In this document: in pieces, positions 53,795 through 62,934 of the stretch
Numbering within the stretch: the stretch's first letter is position 1
Layout of the letters: every line of letters starts with the position of its first letter
Assembly: GCA_038214135.1 (NCBI GenBank)
Contig: JBBQSD010000007.1
Coordinates: forward strand, 32,309 to 96,308
Source: JANLSE01 sp038214135
GTDB taxonomy: Bacteria > Chloroflexota > Chloroflexia > Chloroflexales > Roseiflexaceae
Length of the DNA: 64,000 bases
Direction: 5' to 3'
Translations under genes and position numbers: made by a program
The notes under the pieces: generated by a model
The model's database searches: none
Seen by the model: only the letters and a program-made list of their open reading frames with translations
Told to the model about the DNA's origin: nothing

Positions 53795-54898
53795 TTATGG
53801 GCGATTATCCGCACCAGGAACAAACGCCTCACGAACGGCCCAGTAGATCGCCTTGGGTGTGCCATCGGCAGCCACGAAATTCCAGTTATCCTGATAGGTG
53901 CGGGCCTGCCAGGGCGTACTGAATTGCCAGATACAGGTCGCCTCCAGCCAGTTCCATTCCTGGGATTGCCGATAGGCTCCAATCGTCCAGCGCAACCTAT
54001 CGGCAGGGCGCACTGCGGCGGACCAGCGCAGGTTATCGTTCCAGCCGCCCTCGGTAATGATCAAGGGTTTGTTGCGATCACCAAGGGCTGCAATCAGTTC
54101 GTGGTTGATTTCGGTGCGCCGGAAATTAACCTCCTCCGGGTAGGGTGGGTCGTCATACGAAACCCTGGCACCATAGGCATGCACTGCCCACATATCGAAA
54201 TAGGGTGCGGCTCCAGCGGCATACAGTTGCTGGGTGTATTCCAGATCGCCAAGCCGATCACGCCCATCACCAAGGCTTGCGCCGGGCGAGAGTGCTCCAG
54301 CAAGGACAATTGCGTCGGGAACGGCAGCCTTGACACGTGGGTAGACAACCTTCAGCAGTTCGGCATATGCCTGTGGATCGGGTGGCCTGCGGCCCCATTC
54401 AAATGCCAGATTCGGCTCGTTCCAGATGATGACATGGCGCACGCCATAGGGCCGGTAGCGTTGCAGAAAAGCGACGACATAGTTGGCGTAGTCGACATAA
54501 TGTTCCGAATCGAGATAGCGATCACTGCTTTCGAGCGGCCTAGCCCATTGTGGCACAATATCAATGCGGGCAACGACCGTCAGCCCCTGGCGTGCGGCGT
54601 GGGCGATCACCATATCGGAGCCAGTCCAATCGAAGCCATAGCGCGAGCGTGGCTGAACATAGGCCCATGGAAACAGATCCACGATCCAGCTTGCGCCCAT
54701 CTCGCGAACCTGTTGGAGGGTACTGGCAATATAGGCCTCATCGCCAACGCCAGTCAGCCGCGTATGCACCCCAATTTTGGAGTTGGTCGTTTGGACGTGC
54801 TGCTGAGGCGGCAGATGCAATGGGCGCACGATACGTGGTGCCCAGAATTGAATGGCACTTGTCGCGATCAGCAGCGCAATCAGTAATCCTCGGGTCAT
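53795..54898 (-). CDS. Membrane-anchored or secreted clan-A glycoside hydrolase
   Basis: 367 residues. A signal peptide or anchor occupies about residues 5-21. A (beta/alpha)8 domain follows with acid/base E161 in IIWNEPNLAFEW and nucleophile E283 in LIITEGGWNDN, the pattern of clan GH-A (GH5/GH39-like). Other marks are WIVDLFPWAYVQP near the start and DMWAVHAYG. Substrate cannot be fixed from sequence; envelope or plant-type glycans are possible. A long plus-strand frame exactly opposite is a codon-bias shadow. It starts 6 bases after the aldo/keto reductase stop. Confidence 0.87.
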   Translation of the reverse strand: MTRGLLIALLIATSAIQFWAPRIVRPLHLPPQQHVQTTNSKIGVHTRLTGVGDEAYIASTLQQVREMGASWIVDLFPWAYVQPRSRYGFDWTGSDMVIAHAARQGLTVVARIDIVPQWARPLESSDRYLDSEHYVDYANYVVAFLQRYRPYGVRHVIIWNEPNLAFEWGRRPPDPQAYAELLKVVYPRVKAAVPDAIVLAGALSPGASLGDGRDRLGDLEYTQQLYAAGAAPYFDMWAVHAYGARVSYDDPPYPEEVNFRRTEINHELIAALGDRNKPLIITEGGWNDNLRWSAAVRPADRLRWTIGAYRQSQEWNWLEATCIWQFSTPWQARTYQDNWNFVAADGTPKAIYWAVREAFVPGADNRP

Positions 54899-54904
54899 GA
54901 ATAC

Positions 54905-55915
54905 TTACCGCCGTGCAATCTGCGGGTCGCGCTCGCGTGGCAGATCGAACCATGCCTCGTCACATGCCTGCTGTTCTTCTGGATCGAGCGTGAGGCCGAC
55001 GCCACCCAAACTTTCGATCAGTTGTTCTGGGCGGCTGGCACCCAGAATAGCGCTGGTAATGCCGGGTTGGGCAAGCACCCAGGCCAGTGCAATATGGGTA
55101 AGATTCTTGCCGCGTGGTTCCAGGAACTGGGCCAACTGATCAACAGCCTCGAAGATCGGATCATTCCAGTAGCGTTTGCGATACAGATCGCCTGCCTGGT
55201 GCAAGCTAAAGCGCGTGCCCTGCTCGACCTGGCGGTGCTCGCGATAGCGGCCCGTCAGCATGCCGCCGGCCAATGGATTGTAGCTAATCACGCCAACACC
55301 ATAGGAACGGCAGAGTGGCAGAATTTCATCCTCGATCATGCGGAACAGCAGATTGTAGCGCGGTTGCGCACAATCGAAGCGGGTAATATTGCGTAATTCA
55401 CTCGTCCAGATCGCCTCGCTCAATTGCCAGGCCGGGTAGTTCGAGCAGCCAATATAGCGCACCTTGCCAGAGCGCACCAGATCATCGAATGCTCGCAGTG
55501 TCTCTTCAATTGGCGTCGTTGGATCGGGCGCGTGTGCCTGATAGAGATCAATATAATCGGTTTGCAGGCGGCGCAACGAATCCTCGCAGGCCTTGATGAT
55601 ATGGCGTCGGCTGAGGCCTTGATCATTTGCGCCAGGCCCCATCCTGCCATTACACTTGGTTGCCAGAATGATTCGATCACGAGCATTCCGTTCGGTCAGC
55701 CAGTTGCCAATAATCTGTTCTGTTGCTCCAGCTGTACTCAGATCGCCGCCCAATGGGTAGGCATCGGCGGTATCGAAAAACGTGATCTCGGCCTGTTCCG
55801 CAGCATCCATAATCGCGAACGAGGTTGGCTGATCGGCCTGATTGCCAAACGTCATGGTGCCCAGGCAAATCTCACTGACCTTGAGGCCAGTGCGGCCAAG
55901 CGATTTCGTTTTCAT
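54905..55915 (-). CDS. Aldo/keto reductase
   Basis: 336 residues. AKR marks: start MKTKSLGRTGLKVSEICLGT, catalytic Asp and Tyr in FFDTADAYPLGG, Lys in IILATKCN, His in YQAHAPDPTTPIEET, GKVRYIGCSNYPAWQ, and the NADP-binding end ILGASRPEQLIESL. It reduces aldehydes or ketones with NADPH. The sequence looks complete. It is 6 bases upstream of the glycosidase gene, so both may be one transcript; a role in the same sugar pathway is possible. Confidence 0.92.
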   Translation of the reverse strand: MKTKSLGRTGLKVSEICLGTMTFGNQADQPTSFAIMDAAEQAEITFFDTADAYPLGGDLSTAGATEQIIGNWLTERNARDRIILATKCNGRMGPGANDQGLSRRHIIKACEDSLRRLQTDYIDLYQAHAPDPTTPIEETLRAFDDLVRSGKVRYIGCSNYPAWQLSEAIWTSELRNITRFDCAQPRYNLLFRMIEDEILPLCRSYGVGVISYNPLAGGMLTGRYREHRQVEQGTRFSLHQAGDLYRKRYWNDPIFEAVDQLAQFLEPRGKNLTHIALAWVLAQPGITSAILGASRPEQLIESLGGVGLTLDPEEQQACDEAWFDLPRERDPQIARR

Positions 55916-56496
55916 TGTGGCTCCTCATCATAAGCATACAGCCTTCAGCATTCAGCTTTCAGCGGCGCATACCGAACGCTTATGTGGCTGTGTTTACGGC
56001 ACTGTCACTAAACTGTTTCGATAATGGCTGCGTATAGGATACCGCTGACTGCTATTCTGCGCCAATGGGAAACGAGTATTCAGGAGTCAAATATATCCGC
56101 AGATGACGCAGATGACGCAGATTTATGAGCAGACCGAGAACCATGAACCGAGAACCGAGTATTCAGGAGTCAGGAGTCAGAATTGCCGCCAGGTAGAGAC
56201 GCTCCGGTGGAGCGTCTGGTTTCAGAATCGAGAACCAAGCAGGGGCGCAGCAGCAGCTTTGTATAAGAGACGCCGTTGCATCTATCGGGCTGCTGCTGCG
56301 CTCGTACGTCAATCACGGATCGACCGCAGCCGAGGCATGACCCACAACCATGTGGGAGCCACAAACATTCATTCGCGACAGCAATCAAAACAACTACCGA
56401 ACCCGCCACAATCACGGATTGACCGCACAAAAAGCCGTGCCGATTTCACGTTTAATACGTTGTTCTCCATAGAGTATTACGATTGAAAGGAACCCC
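55916..56496. other. Repeat-rich intergenic region
   Basis: 581 bases without a gene. It contains heptad-like units CCTTCAGCATTCAGCTTTCAG (about 55940-55960), nine-base units GATGACGCA (about 56094-56127), ATTCAGGAGTCAGGAGTCAG (56162-56181 region), the hairpin AGACGCTCC/GGAGCGTCT at 56197-56217, a CCCACA/TGTGGG hairpin at 56341-56356 and a 19-base direct repeat pair (56310-56328 and 56409-56427, one mismatch). It looks like a sink for small repeats. Confidence 0.75.
56310..56427. repeat. 19-base direct repeat pair
   Basis: CAATCACGGATCGACCGCA (56310-56328) and CAATCACGGATTGACCGCA (56409-56427) are 99 bases apart (start to start), upstream of the lipoprotein gene. They might be regulator half-sites or remnants of a duplicated segment. 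Confidence 0.7.
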
Positions 56497-57732
56497 ATGC
56501 GCCGATTATGTCTGCTTCTGCTGGCAACCCTGCTGGTATCCTGTACGAACCAGCAACCCACCTCTCCAACAATTGCACCAGCCACGGCCCCAACCGCACT
56601 TCCGATAGCAACAGATGCTCCCGCAGCGCCTCCAACACGCGCGCCTATAGCGACAATCGCGCCGACTGCAACGAGCGAGGTGGCACCGACCACGCAGCCC
56701 GAGCCGACTGTTTCTTCCGAACCCACTCAGGAACCCGCTCTGCCACTGACGCCGGTTCCATTCGGGCGAGCGATCCAGGTGCAGAAGCCCGCCATACAGG
56801 GCGATAATGTCAGTGCCATTCAGCGGCGGTTATTGGCGCTTGGCTATACTCAACTTGGGGTGGCAGATGGGATTTTTGGTGAACAGAGCGCCATGGCAGT
56901 TCTTGCCTTCCAGCAGCGCAATAGCCTTGATGCCGATGGAATCGTCGGGCCGAGCACCTGGGAACGTTTGTTTAGCACAAGCCCGCTAGCTGCCGATGGA
57001 GCTGGCCCACTTGTGCCGATTGTTGATGCTGAGAATCGCTGGTTGATCGGTGCCTCGCGCGATGGCCGCTGGGTTGCGCCAATTGATGCAGGCGCGCTCA
57101 TGGCCGGAGGCGAATCCTATACAATCTACCAGCCAGATGGCGCGATGAGCGCCGCAACGGGGTCGCAGCCTGGCTCGCTTGGGATACCCTGCGAGGAAAC
57201 CCAGAATGTGACATTAACCTCGAATGCCACATCGGGGGTTGCGTTGGGTGTTGGATTGAATGCTCGCCCTGTGCCTGTCAAAACTGGCGATCTGCAATCT
57301 GTGCCATTGCAGAAGAGTATCGAGAAACTGCTCAAGGCAAATGGTATCGCTACACCAGAGATCGAGCTTGTACGAGTGCTGGAGGCCGATCTCGATGGTG
57401 ATGGCAACGCAGAGCAAATTGTGGCAGCCACCCGCATGCAGTTGAGCGAAGCGGATTCCCCGATGCCAAGTACAGCCGCTGGTGATTATTCATTGGTTCT
57501 GGTTGTGAACAAGGATGGTAATCCGGTGCTTGTGATTGGTGAATATCATCCACAAGCAACCGAGTTTAGTGCCCCCAATCAGAACCAGCTTGTCGATCTG
57601 CTTGATCTGAATGGTGATGGCAAGCTAGAGATTGTGGTAGCGAGCCGCTACTTTGAGGGCGCGGCAACATTCATCTACACCTACAATGGCGGCAAGGTAG
57701 AGGAAGCATTAGTGACGGGATGTGGGGTATAG
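56497..57732 (+). CDS. Lipoprotein with peptidoglycan-binding domain
   Basis: 411 residues. A lipoprotein signal (MRRLCLLLLATLLVSCTNQ) has the acylated Cys at residue 16. A Thr/Pro/Ala-rich spacer (about 20-90) leads to a PG_binding_1 domain (about 100-160: QGDNVSAIQRRLLALGY, GIFGEQSAMAVLAFQ, GIVGPSTWERL). The C-terminal about 200 residues include VLEADLDGDGNAEQIV and LLDLNGDGKLEIVVASRY, FG-GAP/EF-hand-like calcium-type repeats. It should sit outside the cell, attached to membrane and wall. AAGGA precedes the ATG. Confidence 0.88.
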   Translation: MRRLCLLLLATLLVSCTNQQPTSPTIAPATAPTALPIATDAPAAPPTRAPIATIAPTATSEVAPTTQPEPTVSSEPTQEPALPLTPVPFGRAIQVQKPAIQGDNVSAIQRRLLALGYTQLGVADGIFGEQSAMAVLAFQQRNSLDADGIVGPSTWERLFSTSPLAADGAGPLVPIVDAENRWLIGASRDGRWVAPIDAGALMAGGESYTIYQPDGAMSAATGSQPGSLGIPCEETQNVTLTSNATSGVALGVGLNARPVPVKTGDLQSVPLQKSIEKLLKANGIATPEIELVRVLEADLDGDGNAEQIVAATRMQLSEADSPMPSTAAGDYSLVLVVNKDGNPVLVIGEYHPQATEFSAPNQNQLVDLLDLNGDGKLEIVVASRYFEGAATFIYTYNGGKVEEALVTGCGV

Positions 57733-57759
57733 GGGCGATTCTGTAGGGGCGGTTCTGTT

Positions 57760-57787
57760 GTAGGGGCGGTTCGCGAACCGCCCCTAC
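57760..57787. terminator. Perfect palindrome between convergent genes, TAGGGGCGGTTCG family
   Basis: GTAGGGGCGGTTCG (57760-57773) and CGAACCGCCCCTAC (57774-57787) are 14-base perfect arms with no loop. Two extra left-arm copies (TAGGGGCGATTCTG and TAGGGGCGGTTCTG) precede it from 57730. It separates the lipoprotein gene from the convergent small membrane protein. Confidence 0.65.
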
Positions 57788-57798
57788 AAAATCGTCAA

Positions 57799-58128
57799 TT
57801 ATCGTACCAGGCGCATGGCGAACAATCGTCGTGCGCCTGGTGATTCTCGCGGGTTGCTGGTTGGCTCCCAGACGATCCATAGCGCATAGGCCATTTCGTT
57901 ATTGGCTAGATTCTTCACGCGGCCACATGGAATGAACCAAACCGGGCAACTTGGCACATCGGTGATCTTGGCAACTAGCCCAACACCATCGATTGTGAGA
58001 TTGAGTGGTGGCGGCTCGATAAAGCCCTGTTTGATCGCAACCCCACCAACTCCACAAAACAGTAGCAGAGCAACCAGCAGAATCAGTATTGGTGTGATGA
58101 TCACGGGCATTCGGCGATTGTTGTTCAT
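57799..58128 (-). CDS. Small single-span membrane protein of unknown function
   Basis: 109 residues from ATG 58128; the frame opens at 58308 but the upstream part has the look of non-coding sequence. One strong hydrophobic helix (about 8-29, VIITPILILLVALLLFCG) is followed by about 80 residues with two Cys (PSCPVWFIPCGRV) that might form a disulphide outside the cell. Family not recognised. It lies 44 bases after ileS on the same strand and may be read through from it. Confidence 0.6.
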   Translation of the reverse strand: MNNNRRMPVIITPILILLVALLLFCGVGGVAIKQGFIEPPPLNLTIDGVGLVAKITDVPSCPVWFIPCGRVKNLANNEMAYALWIVWEPTSNPRESPGARRLFAMRLVR

Positions 58129-58172
58129 GCAGCACCAAACGAGAATGTAAGCTGAACGCCTACGAACCTCAC

Positions 58173-61100
58173 CTATGCTCGCCGCACGACAGCCAGTGAC
58201 AGCATTGTACCAGTATCCAGATCGAGTGGTTCGGCATTGACACCACTCGGCGCTGTCCCCAACACTAAATCGTCGGCCAGCGTTTCGGCACGCACATATT
58301 CGCCCCATACCTGTAATGCTGCCGCGAGTGTGCCGCCATCCACCCCATCCAGATAGATCGTGATTCGGTCGGCGATGGCGAACCCGGCACTCTTGCGGGC
58401 ATCCTGGATGTTGCGAACCAGTTCGCGGGCCAGCCCTTCGGCCTCCAGTTCGGGCGTGATCGTCGTGTTTAGTGCGACCAACACCCCATTTCCTTCGGCG
58501 ACGGCGTACCCTTCCGGTGAGGAACTCTCGACCAGTAGTTCATCCGGCAGCAGCTCAAGCATCTGATCTGCAACCGTCACAGCCACAGCATGGCCTTCCT
58601 CAACTGCCCTTGCCACAGCCCGCGCTTCTGCTCCAGCAAGTTCCTTGAGCGCTGCTGTCAGTGCTGGCACCAACTTACCATACTTCTTGCCCACCAAGCG
58701 CAGATTCGGCTTGAAGTGATATTCCACCAGATCGGCTGAACTATCTAGATACCGAATGGCCTTGACATTCAGTTCGTCGCGCAGTTCTGCTTCGAAGCGC
58801 CGCAGCCCTTCACCACGCGGTGCGCGCACCAACAACTCACTAAGCGGCAGCCGTACCTTCAGGCCAGCACTACGGCGTGCTGCCCGCCCCAGGCTGATCG
58901 CCTCCAATAGTAGCGCGGTATCGGAAACCAACTGCTCATCGATCAGGCTTGAGTCCACATCTGGCCAGGCTGCCAGATGCACGCTCTTTGGCGCGGTGGC
59001 ATCCTGTTCTGCCACCAGATTGCGATACAGCTCCTCGGCCACGAATGGCATGAATGGAGCCAACAGCCGTGCGAGTGTCGATAAACAGGTATATAGTGTT
59101 GCATAGGCCGCCTGCTTGTCGGCATCGCTCTCGGCCTTCCAGAAGCGCCGCCGATTGCGCCGGACATACCAGTTCGAGAGTTCCTCAACAAACGATTCGA
59201 TCGCTTTGGCTGGCCCGTGAACATCATAGTTCTCGAACATGGCCGTCACATCGCGCACCAACACATTCAGCCGCGAAAGCGCCCAGCGGTCGGTCACAGT
59301 CAGGGATGCCGATGACATGTTGTTCTGTAGGTTCCATCCATCCAGGTTTGCATAGGTTGTAAAGAAGCCATAGGTGTTCCACAATGTCAGCGTGAACTGG
59401 CGCAGCACCTCGCCAACTAGTTCCAGCGAGAAGCGCCGTGGGTTATATGGCTGGCCAGCGGCATACATATACCAACGCGTCGCGTCGGCACCATAGGCAT
59501 TCAGCACATCCCAGGGATTGACAATATTGCCACGCGATTTGGACATCTTCTCGCCATTGGCATCCAGGATGTGGCCAAGACAGATCACATGCTGGTAGGC
59601 TGGCCGATCAAACAGCAGCGTCGAAACGGCATGCAGCGTATAGAACCAGCCACGGGTCTGGTCGATTGCTTCCGAGATAAAATTGGCCTGCTGAGCAACT
59701 TCAAACAGCTCCTTGTTCTCGAATGGGTAGTGCCACTGGGCCACCGGCATCGAGCCGGAGTCGAACCAGCAATCGGCAACATCCGGGATGCGCCGCATGG
59801 TTGCGTGGCCATTTGGTGCAGCCCAGGTTAGTTCATCGACATATGGTCGGTGCAGATCGAGATCCTGGAGCGAACGACCGACTTTCTGCTCCAGTTCGGC
59901 CACGCTACCGATGCACTCCAGATGCGTGCCATCGTCCGAGGCCCAGATTGGCAGTGGCGTGCCCCAGTAGCGCTCGCGGCTGATCGCCCAATCGATATTA
60001 TTGGCCAGCCAGTTGCCAAAGCGCCCGGCGCGGATATGCTCCGGTACCCAATCGATCTGCTTGTTATTGGCAACCAACTGCTCCTTCATTGCTGTTGTGC
60101 GGATATACCAGGATGGCTTGGCATAGTACAGCAATGGCGTTTTGCAGCGCCAGCAGAATGGGTATGCATGGCGAACGCGCCCGCTGCGGAACAACAGCCC
60201 GCGATCGCGCAGATTGTGGGTGATCACCGGATCGGCCTTTTTGAAGAACATGCCGCCAAAGCCCAGCGTATCGAAGGCTGGCATGGTATTGCCGCTCAGA
60301 TCGACCGAGAACAGCGTTGGCAGATTGTACTTGCGGCCGATCTCGAGATCGCCATAGGCCGGTGCGATATGCACGATTCCCGAGCCATCCTCAAGCGATA
60401 CGTAGTCATCGGCGATCACCCGATAGGCCTGGTTCAGATCCGGTTCGTCGCCAGGGCCGGGCACACCATCGAACAGCCGCTCATAGCGCGCCCCCCACAA
60501 TTGATCGCCCTTGAACGTTGTTAGCACCGCATACTTGCCCTCACCGAGGACTTTATCGGCCAATGCCTCGGCCAGCACCACCCGCTCGACATGTTCGCCG
60601 CTGGTTTCTGCTAGAACATAACTCGCCGCTGGTTTAACCGCCAGCGCCACATTCGCCGGCAGTGTCCAGGGCGTGGTCGTCCATGCGATGAATGACGATC
60701 CAGCCAGTTGATCATCGAATGGATGGCCAGATGGCGTATGGCGGAAGCGCAGCCACACAGATGGGTCATCGACATTATCCTCGAAGCCAAGCGCAACCTC
60801 AGCATCCGAGAGTGTCGTCCCACAACGTGGGCAATGCATGGTCACTTTATAATCGCGGAACAGCAGGTTTTTATCCCAGAACTGGCGCAAGATCCACCAC
60901 AGCGATTCGATATAGCTGTTATCGTAGGTCGAATACGGGTTCTCCATATCGATCCAGAACCCAATCCGGTTGGTATTGCGTTCCCATTCCTGGATGTAGC
61001 GCTGAACACTGGCCTTGCATGCTTTATTAAATTCGGCGATGCCATACTTTTCGATATCGGGCTTGCCATTAAAGCCAAGCTCTTTTTCGACCTCGATCTC

Positions 61101-61382
61101 GACAGGTAGGCCATGCGTATCCCAGCCGCCACGCGCACCAATCACATACTGCCCGCGCATACGCCGGTAGCGGATGATGATATCCTTGGTGACCCGTGCT
61201 TCCACATGGTGAATACCAGGCCGCCCATTAGCCGTCGGCGGCCCTTCGAAAAAGATGAATGGCCGCGCTCGATCACCCTGATTGAGTGCCTGCTTCACAA
61301 CCTGATTGGCCTCCCACCACTCAAGGATCTGTTCCTCGAGCTTCGGGAAGGAGACGCGCGTGTCGACATTCCGGAACGCCAT
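58173..61382 (-). CDS. ileS: Isoleucyl-tRNA synthetase
   Basis: 1069 residues from ATG 61382, preceded by GGAGGTGG; upstream in-frame codons fall in the T-box leader. The HIGH-type motif is PTANGRPGIHH, the editing domain holds GWDTHGLPVEIEVEKELG before it and the CP1 region after, and KMSKS reads GEKMSKSRGN. The C-terminal anticodon-binding part starts near NWYVRRNRRRFWK. The length and HIGH/KMSKS spacing fit the eukaryote-like type of bacterial IleS. It charges tRNA-Ile with editing of valine. Expression is controlled by the T-box upstream. Confidence 0.96.
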   Translation of the reverse strand: MAFRNVDTRVSFPKLEEQILEWWEANQVVKQALNQGDRARPFIFFEGPPTANGRPGIHHVEARVTKDIIIRYRRMRGQYVIGARGGWDTHGLPVEIEVEKELGFNGKPDIEKYGIAEFNKACKASVQRYIQEWERNTNRIGFWIDMENPYSTYDNSYIESLWWILRQFWDKNLLFRDYKVTMHCPRCGTTLSDAEVALGFEDNVDDPSVWLRFRHTPSGHPFDDQLAGSSFIAWTTTPWTLPANVALAVKPAASYVLAETSGEHVERVVLAEALADKVLGEGKYAVLTTFKGDQLWGARYERLFDGVPGPGDEPDLNQAYRVIADDYVSLEDGSGIVHIAPAYGDLEIGRKYNLPTLFSVDLSGNTMPAFDTLGFGGMFFKKADPVITHNLRDRGLLFRSGRVRHAYPFCWRCKTPLLYYAKPSWYIRTTAMKEQLVANNKQIDWVPEHIRAGRFGNWLANNIDWAISRERYWGTPLPIWASDDGTHLECIGSVAELEQKVGRSLQDLDLHRPYVDELTWAAPNGHATMRRIPDVADCWFDSGSMPVAQWHYPFENKELFEVAQQANFISEAIDQTRGWFYTLHAVSTLLFDRPAYQHVICLGHILDANGEKMSKSRGNIVNPWDVLNAYGADATRWYMYAAGQPYNPRRFSLELVGEVLRQFTLTLWNTYGFFTTYANLDGWNLQNNMSSASLTVTDRWALSRLNVLVRDVTAMFENYDVHGPAKAIESFVEELSNWYVRRNRRRFWKAESDADKQAAYATLYTCLSTLARLLAPFMPFVAEELYRNLVAEQDATAPKSVHLAAWPDVDSSLIDEQLVSDTALLLEAISLGRAARRSAGLKVRLPLSELLVRAPRGEGLRRFEAELRDELNVKAIRYLDSSADLVEYHFKPNLRLVGKKYGKLVPALTAALKELAGAEARAVARAVEEGHAVAVTVADQMLELLPDELLVESSSPEGYAVAEGNGVLVALNTTITPELEAEGLARELVRNIQDARKSAGFAIADRITIYLDGVDGGTLAAALQVWGEYVRAETLADDLVLGTAPSGVNAEPLDLDTGTMLSLAVVRRA

Positions 61383-61404
61383 AGCCCACCTCCAGATTTT
61401 ATGA

Positions 61405-61700
61405 AAACACAAAACCCCGCCCCCAAAAAGGGGACGAGGCCGAAAGAACCCCGCGGTACCACCCCGCTTGGCGCATAAAGCGCCCGCTTGGTGAGGTGCT
61501 ATCACACCTCCGCCCAGGTAACGTTGGGCGATACCGGACGAGACTAGTAACGGCGAACGCTATTAATTATGCTACGTTCGTCGCATTCGCCTGTCGGTTC
61601 GGGAGGGATGTTCGGCATCTGGTTCGGGCGCGCCTCACACCATCTACGCGCTCGCTGTTCCGCCCATTGGAAGCCTACTCGTCTCCGTCATAACCATTGG
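61405..61700 (-). promoter_or_regulatory. T-box riboswitch leader of ileS with terminator
   Basis: On the minus strand the T-box TGGTACCGCGG lies at 61461-61451, preceded by AAGCGGGG and by stems GAGGTG/CACCTC and GGCGC/GCGCC. Downstream is a terminator: GCCTCGTCCCC (61440-61430), a T loop, GGGGGCGGGG, then TTTTGTGTTTTC. Uncharged tRNA-Ile would pair with the T-box and favour the antiterminator, giving read-through into ileS. The specifier codon was not fixed; an ATC lies in the GGTATCGCC segment. Confidence 0.9.
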
Positions 61701-61706
61701 ACACAA

Positions 61707-61712
61707 ATTATA
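61707..61712 (-). promoter_or_regulatory. Extended -10 promoter of the ileS leader
   Basis: On the minus strand TGGTATAAT (TATAAT at 61712-61707 with TG one base before) is an extended -10 element; the -35 region is poor. It would start the transcript near 61700, giving a T-box leader of about 320 bases. Confidence 0.55.
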
Positions 61713-61789
61713 CCACACTCTTTTTCGGAGTGTATCCATCGGAGGTTGCAGTGCGTAGTTTAGTGTGTGTATGAGGCCGTAGGTTCCAA

Positions 61790-61879
61790 CTATCGCGGTA
61801 TCATTTCCGAAAGGAACGCCAGGCAAATAATGATGACCAGACCAATCCACAGATAGCGTTGGCGGGTTTTTGGATTCAT
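61790..61879 (-). CDS. 29-residue single-span membrane peptide
   Basis: ATG 61879 has a near-ideal ribosome site, AAGGAG, 5 to 6 bases upstream. The peptide is MNPKTRQRYLWIG followed by a hydrophobic stretch LVIIICLAFLSEMIPR and stop TAG at 61792-61790. A basic N-terminus then one helix suggests an inner-membrane microprotein. It lies between the Uma2 gene and the ileS promoter and is too short for usual gene finders. No family recognised. Confidence 0.5.
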   Translation of the reverse strand: MNPKTRQRYLWIGLVIIICLAFLSEMIPR

Positions 61880-61931
61880 GGTTACTCCTTCATCTCTATG
61901 CAATCTACTTCATATGCGATCATTTGTATCT

Positions 61932-62624
61932 CTACGGCTGGCCCTGATTGCCAAGCAGCAGCATCCGAATCGTCGCCAAGGTTTCGGGCGCAAGGCCGCG
62001 TACGTCGGCCAGGGCTGCCAGCGGCTCGGGAAGCTGTTCCTGCCAGAACCATTCAGCCCGTAATCGGAAATCCGCCAAGGCTATGGAATGATACCAGCCC
62101 TGTGCATCCGGTATGATCGCCTGGTAGCGCCCATCCCCGAGTAAGGTATAGAGATCGATCCGTTGTTTGCCAGGACGTGGATCAATGATCCAGTATTCAT
62201 GTACACCGGCATCCTGGTATTCATAGAATTTGTCGATGCGGTCACGTGATGCGCTCTCATCCGATATGACTTCAATGGCGAGATCGGCTGGGCCGTTCAG
62301 CCGTTCATTGGTTAGCCATGCGCGTCGTTCGTGTGCGACAAAGAAGATATCTGGTTCGCGGGCTGGCCCATCCAAGCGGGCACGCATCTCCAATGGCGCG
62401 ACACGGACTTCGCCGAGCTGCATCAAATCTGTGAATTCGGCAATCAGACGAAACAAAAATCCGATGATTGCCTGGTGAATATCCTTTGGCGACATAAAGA
62501 CAATCACCTCCCCATTGACCCACTCGCCGTGCGCGCCCTCATCATGCCAGGCACGGTACTCCGCATAGGTCATCGGGAGTCGCCGCTCAGAGCTTGGGGG
62601 AGCTTCGGTTGTGTGTGGTTGCAT
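61932..62624 (-). CDS. Uma2-family (DUF820) endonuclease-like protein
   Basis: 230 residues. The PD-(D/E)XK-like Uma2 layout is clear: YRAWHDEGAHGEWVNGEVIV near the start, REPDIFFVAHERR, LAIEVISDESASRDRIDKFYEYQDAGVHEYWIIDP (two pieces), giving the D...ExK-type acidic positions. Members are abundant in Chloroflexota and cyanobacteria, and their role is unknown; nuclease activity is predicted from fold only. The gene is single and strong similarity to transposases is absent. Confidence 0.9.
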   Translation of the reverse strand: MQPHTTEAPPSSERRLPMTYAEYRAWHDEGAHGEWVNGEVIVFMSPKDIHQAIIGFLFRLIAEFTDLMQLGEVRVAPLEMRARLDGPAREPDIFFVAHERRAWLTNERLNGPADLAIEVISDESASRDRIDKFYEYQDAGVHEYWIIDPRPGKQRIDLYTLLGDGRYQAIIPDAQGWYHSIALADFRLRAEWFWQEQLPEPLAALADVRGLAPETLATIRMLLLGNQGQP

Positions 62625-62934
62625 AACCCCTCCTTACACGCTATCGTTATAGCACAGAAATTCTGGTTTGTCAATGAGTTGGAAGGCCGCTTCGCGCGGC
62701 AGGCGGTCGGGGCGAGCCGCCGCCCGGGGTGCCAGACCCGAAGGGTACCCCGGCCACCCCCGGCCAAGGACTTCGTCCCTGGACCCTAAAAGGAACCTGG
62801 TGGCTCGCTAACATCCGTTGGTCATGCCACGGCTGTGATCGATACGCGTTGGTGGGTACCTCATGCACGCTTCTGAAAGGTGACGGCTGAGAAGCTTTAT
62901 GCTGACTCCCGACTCCTGAATACTGACTCCTACT
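62625..62934. other. Intergenic region with GC-rich element
   Basis: 310 bases without a gene. About 62685-62815 is markedly GC-rich and full of short inverted repeats (GGCCGCTTCGCGCGGC, GGGGTGCC/GGGTACCCC-like, CCCCGGCCAAGGACTTCG). About 62890-62935 holds complementary copies of the ATTCAGGAGTC heptads (GACTCCCGACTCCTGAATAC). The element may be a decayed mobile repeat; nothing codes. Confidence 0.5.

Noticed and set aside
53732..54886. 384-residue plus-strand open frame
   Set aside because: It lies exactly opposite the glycoside hydrolase with clear catalytic motifs. Its translation has no recognisable domain and arises from codon bias of the real gene.
61932..62624. Uma2 gene as a transposase or restriction enzyme
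   Set aside because: It is a standard Uma2/DUF820 protein with no inverted ends and no methyltransferase partner.
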